From assembly GCA_001805165.1 (NCBI GenBank), contig MHEI01000044.1, positions 1 to 5,190 of the forward strand: a DNA stretch of 5,190 nt, in the 5' to 3' direction. Source of the stretch: Nitrospirae bacterium RBG_16_43_11 (GTDB lineage Bacteria > Nitrospirota > 9FT-COMBO-42-15 > HDB-SIOI813). Both the position numbers and the translations under genes were made by a program. Within the stretch, counting starts at the first letter, position 1. The number at the start of each line of letters is the position of its first letter. The notes under the pieces were generated by a model. The model did not search any database and had not been told where the DNA came from. It saw nothing but the letters and a program-made list of their open reading frames with translations. This document shows positions 1-5,190 of the stretch, one piece after another.

Positions 1-959
1 TTTATGTATTTCCTTGCCTCTCCCTGTGCATCTGCAGATACACGAACTGAATCAGTTCTCATGTATGTTATAAGTCCGACAGGACCTTCTGAACCTATTT
101 CTATCCCCTCATATAATTTCTGAGCAACCATCATTGTCTTCTTTGCAGTAAATCTCAATTTCCTTGCTGCTTCCTGCTGAAGCTTACTTGTTGTGAATGG
201 CGGCTGCGGATTCTTTTTCCTTTCCTTCTTTTCAATCGTCTTGACTATATATTCACTGCCTGAAAGAACATTCTTTATCCTCTCAGCATCCTGTTGATCG
301 GGTACCTTAATATCTTCATTGCGGTATTTTGTCAGTTTTATTGCAAATGGCGGCGGTACCTTACCTTCCACTGTTGCTGTCAGAGACCAGTATTCTTCAG
401 ATACAAACTGCTGTATCTCTTTCTCAAGGTCGCAAATGATTCTGACGGCAACTGACTGGACCCTTCCGGCGCTTAGCCCGCGGCGTACCTTTTCCCATAG
501 CAGGGGGCTAAGCTTGTAACCGACGATACGGTCAAGGATGCGCCTTGCCTGCTGGGCATTTACCTTATTTGTATCAATCCTCCCCGGGGTGTGAAGCGCC
601 TCTTTAATTGCCTTTTCTGTTATTTCATGAAAGAGTACCCTGTAGATGTTGTCAACTTTGTCATTCAGCTCTTCAGCTATATGCCATGCAATGGCCTCGC
701 CCTCCCTGTCAGGGTCAGGGCATAAGAAGATTTTGGAGGCTGATTTGGCCGCCTTCTTGATGTCTGTGAGGATTTTGGCTTTTCCTTTTATAGTTACGTA
801 ATGAGGTGTAAAATCATTGTCTATGTCTACTCCCAATTTACTTGTGGGCAGGTCCTTAACGTGGCCGACAGAGGCCATTACATTATATGACTTACCAAGA
901 TACTTTGTAATCGTTCTTGCCTTTGCCGGAGACTCAACGATGATTAACGGTTTTGACAT
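1..959 (-). CDS. topA: DNA topoisomerase I, N-terminal 319 residues (runs off the left edge)
   Basis: Type IA topoisomerase, which relaxes negative supercoils by cutting one strand through a 5'-phosphotyrosine link. The frame is open from ATG at 959 to the window edge, so only about the first 40% of a typical 700-865 residue protein is present. The TOPRIM domain spans about residues 1-115: the metal and catalytic acid Glu9 lies in IIVESPAKA, and the DxDxE set is Asp82, Asp84 and Glu86 in PDPDREGEAIAWH. Family motifs follow: FHEITEKAI (110-118), ARRILDRIVGYKLSP (138-152) and GLSAGRVQSVAVRII (161-175). The catalytic tyrosine is Tyr299 in GLITYMRTDS, followed by Arg301, matching E. coli Tyr319/Arg321. 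All key catalytic residues expected in this part are present. The zinc-finger or C-terminal repeats cannot be judged. The gene starts 26 bases after dprA and is probably co-transcribed with it. Identification is certain; the start is supported by a good ribosome binding site. Confidence 0.97.
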   Translation of the reverse strand, partial: MSKPLIIVESPAKARTITKYLGKSYNVMASVGHVKDLPTSKLGVDIDNDFTPHYVTIKGKAKILTDIKKAAKSASKIFLCPDPDREGEAIAWHIAEELNDKVDNIYRVLFHEITEKAIKEALHTPGRIDTNKVNAQQARRILDRIVGYKLSPLLWEKVRRGLSAGRVQSVAVRIICDLEKEIQQFVSEEYWSLTATVEGKVPPPFAIKLTKYRNEDIKVPDQQDAERIKNVLSGSEYIVKTIEKKERKKNPQPPFTTSKLQQEAARKLRFTAKKTMMVAQKLYEGIEIGSEGPVGLITYMRTDSVRVSADAQGEARKYI

Positions 960-967
960 TCTGTTTT

Positions 968-973
968 CTCCTT
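968..973 (-). promoter_or_regulatory. Ribosome binding site of topA
   Basis: The minus strand reads AAGGAG here, 8 bases before the ATG at 959. It is the clearest Shine-Dalgarno sequence in the window and fixes the topA start. It lies in the 26-base gap after the dprA stop, which contains no terminator, consistent with read-through from dprA. Confidence 0.85.
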
Positions 974-985
974 AATGATGTAATT

Positions 986-2098
986 TCAGGAATTCAGTGC
1001 CGATTTTATATAACAACTGCCTGGTAATTGCTCTATCAAGCCATTCAGCTCAAGGTTAAGCAACAACTGCATTACCCTGCATGTTTCTATTCCGCACTCT
1101 GTTATTACCTGATTTATATGTTTTGGCTCAAGTGTTAATGTCCTGAATATATTCTTCTCTTCGTCTGACATTGAATCAGGTTTAACAGGCATATTGGTGA
1201 TACCATGTTTTGACCGGAGCGTCAACAACTGTTCAAATTCCTCTAAAATATCATTAACACCTGTAACTGTTTTTGCCCCCTGTTGAATCAGGTTATTTGT
1301 CCCTTTACTGAGGGGCGAATTTATGTTGCCCGGTACTGCAAATACTTCACGTCCCTGTTCCATTGCAAACCTTGCTGTAATCAGAGAGCCGCTTTTTTCA
1401 GCCGCCTCAACGACAATTACACCATGTGAGAGACCGCTTATAATCCTGTTTCTCTGAGGAAAGTTTTTTTTGTCCGGCCATGTACCCATAGGAAACTCTG
1501 AGATGACCGCCCCACTTTCCGCAATGTCATTTATCAGTGCCCTGTTTTCCCGTGGATAAGGGATGTCAACGCCGCATCCCAATACTGCCATACTCCTTCC
1601 TCTGTTTGTTAGTGCAGCCTTGTGAGCACAACTGTCTATCCCCCTTGCCATGCCGCTTACTATAGTGAAGCCTGCTGAAGACAATTCTGCAGCAAGCATT
1701 TCTGAAACTTTTCTGCCATAAGGTGAAGGACTCCGCGTCCCTACAATGGCTAAAGCATTATAATCTTCAGGAAGGATAGATCCTTTCATATAGAAATAAA
1801 GGGGAGGGTCATATATATCTTTTAACCGCTGAGGATAATCCTGATGATTGAAATGTATAATCTGTATCCCTTTGTCATTTACCCTTTTTATCTCCTCCTC
1901 AACATCCGGTGACGGATGCCGGAAGGATTTGATCTCCCATGCTATAGCAGGTGTAACCCCTTCCACACTGCATAGATCTTCAAAGGTGGATGAGAAGACC
2001 TGTTCCAATGTAGAAAATCTTTCCATAACTCTTTTGGAGAGAACAACTTTATTTTGTAAAATATGTGCAAGTGTTAACCAGAGATAATGTTCGTGCAT
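986..2098 (-). CDS. dprA: DNA-processing protein DprA (Smf family)
   Basis: In transformable bacteria DprA binds incoming single-stranded DNA in the cytoplasm, protects it and loads RecA. It is also conserved in bacteria not known to be competent. The 370 residues match the usual length. In order: an N-terminal helical/helix-hairpin-helix region (about 1-60, hairpin near VEGVTPAIA, 45-53), the Rossmann-like DprA core (about 78-285) and a C-terminal winged-helix domain (about 305-365). Core motifs are IVGTRSPSPYG (118-128), SGMARGIDSCAHKAAL (148-163), VLGCGVDIPYP (172-182), SEFPMG...FPQRNRIISGLS (200-224), and EAAEKSGSLITA with FAVPGNI (231-259). An in-frame TAA two codons upstream makes ATG 2098 the first possible start. 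There is no convincing Shine-Dalgarno before it, which is unusual next to topA. It begins 56 bases after the LysM gene and ends 26 bases before topA, the common dprA-topA arrangement. The gene is intact. Confidence 0.96.
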   Translation of the reverse strand: MHEHYLWLTLAHILQNKVVLSKRVMERFSTLEQVFSSTFEDLCSVEGVTPAIAWEIKSFRHPSPDVEEEIKRVNDKGIQIIHFNHQDYPQRLKDIYDPPLYFYMKGSILPEDYNALAIVGTRSPSPYGRKVSEMLAAELSSAGFTIVSGMARGIDSCAHKAALTNRGRSMAVLGCGVDIPYPRENRALINDIAESGAVISEFPMGTWPDKKNFPQRNRIISGLSHGVIVVEAAEKSGSLITARFAMEQGREVFAVPGNINSPLSKGTNNLIQQGAKTVTGVNDILEEFEQLLTLRSKHGITNMPVKPDSMSDEEKNIFRTLTLEPKHINQVITECGIETCRVMQLLLNLELNGLIEQLPGSCYIKSALNS

Positions 2099-2100
2099 AA

Positions 2101-2129
2101 ATTAAAATGGATTCCGGGAAACCGGTCAA
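2101..2129 (-). promoter_or_regulatory. Promoter-like boxes abutting the dprA start (doubtful)
   Basis: The minus strand has TTGACC (2124-2129), a 17-base spacer and TTTAAT (2101-2106), each box 5 of 6 to the sigma-70 consensus. The -10-like box ends only two bases before the dprA ATG at 2098. Transcription would therefore start inside codon 2 and could not make a normal dprA mRNA from this start. It may be a chance match, or may drive transcription of downstream topA. Low confidence. Confidence 0.2.
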
Positions 2130-2154
2130 GTGATTAAAATTGACAGAGGGCTCT

Positions 2155-3288
2155 TTATTTTATTGTAGTTGTTACCTTGCTGCCGACCCCAAATGGTTCA
2201 GCGCTTCTTATGACTAAAGCAGTGGAGGTAGTGTCCTGTACTGAGACTACCCGAAGTTCACCAATGATATCATCCTTTTTTTCTCTGATTACGTATATGA
2301 TTGCTCCCGGGGTAATGCCATCTGCAGCGCCTTTGTCAAGATACACGATACTGAATTGAGCGCTTAGCTCAGACCCGTACTGGGCTTCTATTATATAACC
2401 CTGCAGGTCATCTGCAACCTTTGTGACTCTGTTGACCGGTTGAGCAGGACTGAATGGTTGTATCAGGTCTCCGGGTGCGGCATATGTGTATGATCTTATA
2501 ATATTACCTGATGCGTCATTCCCCTGAACCCTGTTAATTTCAAGAACCCCTACAGGAATAAAAATGAAACCTGCTTTTTTCTTTGTCATGGGATGAATTA
2601 CCGGTCCTGATGTCCTGAATATCGTAAATTTTCCGCCAAGAAGCACCTTGTCAGTGTAGCCTTTACTCAATGAGAGTTTGACAGTGTCACCATCCGCAAA
2701 TATATTCCTGTCTTCTGCTGAACCAGTAATTACTCCATAGCCTTCTATCTTGTTAATGACATAACCACTGGCCTCGATGGTATCAGAAGACACAACCGGT
2801 TTTTCAACTGCCGGCGCACCAGCCGGCGCATCAGGAAGATGAGGTCTTTTCGGATGTGCCGGCATAGAAGGTATGGAAGCTGTGATCGGTTCTCCGGGAA
2901 CCGGAACTACAGCCTGGTCGTTGAGAAACCGAGGGAGGGTAGCTTCAGCAGCAGAAACCGGAGCTGCTTCTTCTGCCGGTTCAGTTTTCAAAAGTATTAC
3001 AGATGGTATAATCAGCCGATTTCCAGGGTAGATAAGATCCGGATTGTTGATGTAGTTATTATTTTCCCACAAATTGGGCCACATAAACGGGTTTTTCAGA
3101 AATTCTCCTGATATATCCCAGAGGGTGTCCCCCTTTTTTATCGTATATACTGTCTCATCTCCATCTTTCCCCCGGTCATTCCTGTTGTCCTCTGATGACT
3201 GACCGAAGCTGTCAGCAGATGTGCTGATAACAAGTATGCTTATTAGTGATACAATGCTTAATGTTCTTTTTATATGCATGTTTTTCAT
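2155..3288 (-). CDS. Secreted LysM-domain protein with an uncharacterised C-terminal domain
   Basis: Predicted exported envelope protein of 377 residues. Residues 1-25 look like a signal peptide: basic MKNMHIKR, a hydrophobic stretch to about residue 22, and a plausible cleavage after Thr-Ser-Ala (23-25). No lipobox cysteine is seen. One LysM domain follows (about 47-95), starting VYTIKKGDTLWDIS and ending LIYPGNRLIIP. LysM domains bind the glycan of peptidoglycan. The insert with NPFMWPNLWENN is typical of the LysM type found next to envelope proteins in several Gram-negative groups. Residues 103-166 form a Pro/Ala-rich linker. Residues 170-377 look beta-rich and end in a segment (KGAADGITPGAIIYVI ... 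GELRVVSV ... GVGSKV) that resembles the C-terminal fold seen in FlgT-like and similar envelope proteins. That resemblance is a pattern impression only. The start is ambiguous between ATG 3288 and ATG 3279 (residue 4). No enzymatic motif is visible, so an anchoring or scaffolding role is inference. Confidence 0.88.
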   Translation of the reverse strand: MKNMHIKRTLSIVSLISILVISTSADSFGQSSEDNRNDRGKDGDETVYTIKKGDTLWDISGEFLKNPFMWPNLWENNNYINNPDLIYPGNRLIIPSVILLKTEPAEEAAPVSAAEATLPRFLNDQAVVPVPGEPITASIPSMPAHPKRPHLPDAPAGAPAVEKPVVSSDTIEASGYVINKIEGYGVITGSAEDRNIFADGDTVKLSLSKGYTDKVLLGGKFTIFRTSGPVIHPMTKKKAGFIFIPVGVLEINRVQGNDASGNIIRSYTYAAPGDLIQPFSPAQPVNRVTKVADDLQGYIIEAQYGSELSAQFSIVYLDKGAADGITPGAIIYVIREKKDDIIGELRVVSVQDTTSTALVIRSAEPFGVGSKVTTTIK

Positions 3289-3290
3289 TA

Positions 3291-3297
3291 CCTTTCT
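3291..3297 (-). promoter_or_regulatory. Ribosome binding site of the LysM gene; bears on the start choice
   Basis: The minus strand reads AGAAAGG here. It is only 2 bases from the ATG at 3288 but 11 bases from the in-frame ATG at 3279. Neither spacing is ideal; the second is more usual for ribosome placement. Starting at 3279 would give MHIKRTLSIV..., which is still a good signal peptide. Confidence 0.5.
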
Positions 3298-3303
3298 GTA
3301 AAG

Positions 3304-3332
3304 GGTGTATCAAAGAGAACCATGTTTGTCAA
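3304..3332 (-). promoter_or_regulatory. Possible weak promoter for the LysM gene
   Basis: In the 52-base gap after the permease, the minus strand has a perfect TTGACA (3327-3332). The 17-base spacer is followed by TACACC (3304-3309), only 3 of 6 to the -10 consensus. The location is right for a secondary promoter of LysM-dprA-topA, and a start near 3297 would leave a very short leader. The poor -10 box keeps confidence low. The gap holds no hairpin with a T-run, so read-through from the permease is also possible. Confidence 0.25.
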
Positions 3333-3340
3333 TAACTTTT

Positions 3341-5125
3341 TTACAGCGGCCAGAATACGGGTATAAGTAATATTGAAATTATAAAGACCACTATAGTAAG
3401 TGGAAGACCTACCCGGATGAAATCCACAAAGCGGTATCTTCCGGGGCCATAAACAAGGACAGAAGCGGGTTCAAGAGGTGTAATAAATGAGCATGATGCC
3501 GCAATTGTAATAGTCATGGCAAATGTCCTTGGATTTACCCCGAGCTTCTGCGCAGAATGGATAGCAATAGGAAGAATGAGAAGGGCTGCAGCAACGTTAG
3601 ACATCGGCTGTGTCAGAAGAACTGTCAGGATAAAGAAACTGCCAAGAAGTACATAAATACTGTAATTTGATGTCATAGTAGTGATGAAGTCTGCAAGGTA
3701 TTGAGCCGTTCCTGTCTGTTCAACTGCAATACCAAGGGATATCATCCCGCCTATTAAAATGAGAAGGTGCCAGTTTACAGATTTATACACCTCATCTGCA
3801 TAAAGGCATTTGCTGATGACCATCAGTACTGCCCCTGTCAGGAAGGAGACTGATATCGGGACTAAACCAGTCGCTCCTGCAATAATGCTGGCAAGGAAGA
3901 TGATAGTTGCAATCCCTGCCTTCTTTGTCCGGAACCGTTCAGGGGTAACGTCTCCTACAATGATAAGTTTTAATACCTCTCCAAGTGCTGCTATACGGTC
4001 ACTTTCACCCTGAAGCAGAATGACGTCGCCCACACGCAGAGGGATCCTTCCGACTTTTTCACGTAAACATGTGCCATGCCTGTAGTGGGCGATTGCTGAG
4101 AGACCATAGGTGTGTCTGAAGTTAACATCCTTTAGTGTCTTCCCTTCGAGAAGGGAGTCTGCTGAGATTACCGCTTCAACCATACGAACATCGCCTGGTT
4201 CCAGGTCTTTGTCAGTACGTTTATACCCTGATTTTATTTCTACCCCATCTGTCTGACCCGCTCGTGCAAGGTTTTCAATACTGCCGACTACGAGGAGAGA
4301 ATCTCCTCCTTCTATAGTGAAGTGGTCTCCGGGGATATATATATTTATTCCATTCCGGTATATGCCTACTAATGACAGGTCCTGCATATTTCCGAAGACC
4401 CCTTCAGATACCTTTGTCCCCACAAGTGCTGACGATGGCATAACCTTGAGTTCAGACAGATATTCCCTTATCCCATAGTCTTCCATTACCGCCTCTTTTT
4501 CCCTGGCAGGAAGAAGGAAATATCCAATAGTAATAAAAAACACCAGCCCGCCCGCAAAGATGATAAGACCTATTGGGGTAAATTCAAACATTGAGAAGGG
4601 GGATAAATTGTAGGTAGTCAGTGCCTCTGAAACTGCAATATTTGTTGATGTGCCGATAAGTGTGTTCATTCCGCCGAGCATTGACCCGAAAGACAGGGGC
4701 ATCAGGAGCTTTGACGGATTGATCTTTGCCACCCTTGCGATACTGACAGCGGAGGGAAGAAGTATTGCTGTTGCAGCAACATTATTTATAAATGATGAGA
4801 TAATTCCTACAGTAATAAGAAATATACAAAGAAGACGTATTGGACTATGCCCTGACCATCTCAGGATGTAATGTGCAATCTTGTCTGCGACACCACTCTT
4901 AACAAGTGCGGAGGTCATAATGAGTATGCTTCCTATCATAACGAGCGCCGTATTGCTGAATCCGAGGAATGCCTGGTCAGGTGTCAGTAAACGGAAAAAG
5001 ATTAGTGAGAGGACCACAAGGACAGATACAACGTCTACAGGCACTATCTCGATAGAAAACAAGATAACGGCAAATAGCATTATCAGCAGGGTTATGACAA
5101 TATTCATGTCAGGCATGGAAGGCAT
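3341..5125 (-). CDS. SLC13 (DASS)-type anion permease with two internal TrkA_C/RCK_C domains
   Basis: Inner-membrane permease of the divalent anion:sodium symporter type, in the TrkA_C-containing subgroup. Residues are numbered from ATG 5125 (594 aa). The N-terminal membrane half is about residues 9-206. It carries SSFINNVAATAILLP (110-124), the position of the first SNT-type substrate/sodium loop, and GTSTN (158-162). A soluble insert follows, with two TrkA_C domains at about 218-296 and 309-391. The C-terminal membrane half is about 401-594, with the second loop QPMSNVAAALLILP (506-519) and FITPLEPASVLVYGPG (547-562). Both halves are complete and of normal length. Substrate is not determined by the sequence: sulfate, dicarboxylates or another oxyanion are all possible. 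The open frame begins at TTG 5137, directly after an in-frame TGA, but ATGs at 5125, 5116 and 5107 are likelier starts. None has a Shine-Dalgarno sequence, and a TATAAT box overlaps the first. The LysM gene follows after 52 bases. Confidence 0.9.
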   Translation of the reverse strand: MPSMPDMNIVITLLIMLFAVILFSIEIVPVDVVSVLVVLSLIFFRLLTPDQAFLGFSNTALVMIGSILIMTSALVKSGVADKIAHYILRWSGHSPIRLLCIFLITVGIISSFINNVAATAILLPSAVSIARVAKINPSKLLMPLSFGSMLGGMNTLIGTSTNIAVSEALTTYNLSPFSMFEFTPIGLIIFAGGLVFFITIGYFLLPAREKEAVMEDYGIREYLSELKVMPSSALVGTKVSEGVFGNMQDLSLVGIYRNGINIYIPGDHFTIEGGDSLLVVGSIENLARAGQTDGVEIKSGYKRTDKDLEPGDVRMVEAVISADSLLEGKTLKDVNFRHTYGLSAIAHYRHGTCLREKVGRIPLRVGDVILLQGESDRIAALGEVLKLIIVGDVTPERFRTKKAGIATIIFLASIIAGATGLVPISVSFLTGAVLMVISKCLYADEVYKSVNWHLLILIGGMISLGIAVEQTGTAQYLADFITTMTSNYSIYVLLGSFFILTVLLTQPMSNVAAALLILPIAIHSAQKLGVNPRTFAMTITIAASCSFITPLEPASVLVYGPGRYRFVDFIRVGLPLTIVVFIISILLIPVFWPL

Positions 5126-5153
5126 TATACTTGACAATCAATGCTATTTTCAA
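5124..5153 (-). promoter_or_regulatory. Sigma-70-type promoter of the permease gene
   Basis: The minus strand has TTGAAA (5148-5153, 5 of 6 to consensus), an 18-base spacer and a perfect TATAAT (5124-5129). The expected transcription start is about 5116-5118. That falls inside the longest reading frame and at the A of the in-frame ATG at 5116. If the promoter is used, translation must begin at 5116 (leaderless) or 5107 (about 9-base leader). It would be the head promoter of the whole gene cluster. Confidence 0.6.
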
Positions 5154-5170
5154 GTAAATTAGCTTGAAAA
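5130..5170 (-). promoter_or_regulatory. Putative operator: three alternating TTTTCAAG-type half-sites
   Basis: On the minus strand, TTTTCAAG (5163-5170) and CTTGAAAA (5147-5154) form a perfect 8-base inverted repeat with an 8-base spacer. After 9 more bases comes TTGTCAAG (5130-5137), a 7 of 8 match in the first orientation. Site two contains the -35 box, and site three abuts the TATAAT. This fits binding of a dimeric regulator that would block RNA polymerase, but the regulator is unknown and no regulator gene is in the window. Confidence 0.5.
5131..5160 (+). promoter_or_regulatory. Possible divergent promoter facing out of the window
   Basis: The plus strand carries a perfect TTGACA (5131-5136), an 18-base spacer and TAAATT (5155-5160, 4 of 6). 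It overlaps the permease promoter and the half-sites and would transcribe rightward, out of the window. No gene start can be confirmed in the last 30 bases, so this is only a candidate. Confidence 0.22.
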
Positions 5171-5190
5171 CTGTAATGTGGCAGTCCTTA

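Noticed and set aside
319..519. Plus-strand open frame of 66 codons
   Set aside because: Lies wholly antisense to well-conserved topA sequence (about residues 148-214); no ribosome binding site and no recognisable protein pattern.
1005..1010. TATAAA on the minus strand at the 3' end of dprA, a possible topA -10 box
   Set aside because: The hexamer 17 bases upstream (GAGCAA) does not resemble a -35 box, and the stretch simply encodes the last residues of DprA.
1848..2087. Plus-strand open frame of 79 codons inside dprA
   Set aside because: Antisense shadow of the N-terminal part of dprA, with no protein-like features of its own.
2114..2125. CCGG-GAAA-CCGG hairpin between the LysM gene and dprA
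   Set aside because: Only four base pairs, not extendable outward, and no T-run follows on either strand, so it is not a terminator.
2145..2154. AGAGCCCTCT palindrome just after the LysM stop codon
   Set aside because: The stem is at most four pairs with a two-base loop and no T-run; too small for a terminator.
4650..5162. Plus-strand open frames opposite the 5' part of the permease gene (4650-4871 and 4881-5162)
   Set aside because: They mirror membrane-segment codons of the permease, have no ribosome binding sites, and the second ends only 28 bases from the window edge.
5176..5190. Plus-strand ATG at 5176 (ATG TGG CAG ...) as the start of a divergent gene
   Set aside because: Only five codons are visible and there is no ribosome binding site, so a gene cannot be supported.
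1..5190. Mobile element, CRISPR array, tRNA, rRNA or defence system
   Set aside because: No long direct or terminal repeats, no spacer array, no transposase or nuclease gene, and no RNA gene sequence were recognised. Coding genes fill nearly the whole window.

Overview
All four genes in this window lie on the minus strand. Read in the direction of transcription, from high to low coordinates, they are: an SLC13-type membrane permease with two internal TrkA_C/RCK_C domains (about 5125 to 3341), a secreted LysM-domain protein (3288 to 2155), the DNA-processing protein DprA (2098 to 986), and the first 319 codons of DNA topoisomerase I, TopA (959 to beyond position 1). The gaps are short (52, 56 and 26 bases) and I see no intrinsic terminator in them, so a single operon or strongly overlapping transcription is the simplest reading.

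The organism is a bacterium with moderate to slightly AT-rich DNA; base composition was judged by eye, not calculated. The order dprA-topA is widespread in bacteria. The LysM type, with its 'PFMWPNLWENN...INNPDLIYPG' pattern, is familiar from Gram-negative lineages such as Nitrospirota and the former Deltaproteobacteria. I suggest such a group only at low confidence.

The most structured non-coding DNA is at the right edge (about 5116-5170), upstream of the permease. On the minus strand it has a TTGAAA box, an 18-base spacer and a perfect TATAAT. The TATAAT overlaps the first possible ATG of the permease and sits 7 bases before a second in-frame ATG. Three near-identical half-sites (TTTTCAAG, CTTGAAAA, TTGTCAAG) alternate in orientation at 16-17 base intervals across the -35 box and spacer. 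This looks like a regulated promoter, possibly making a leaderless or very short-leader mRNA.

Functionally the genes are not an obvious pathway: anion or carboxylate import, an envelope LysM protein, single-stranded DNA handling (DprA) and supercoil relaxation (TopA). The DprA/TopA pair is ordinary housekeeping context. I do not see a new defence, mobile or RNA-based system here. The best leads are the permease control region, the permease's regulatory insert, and the uncharacterised C-terminal domain of the LysM protein.
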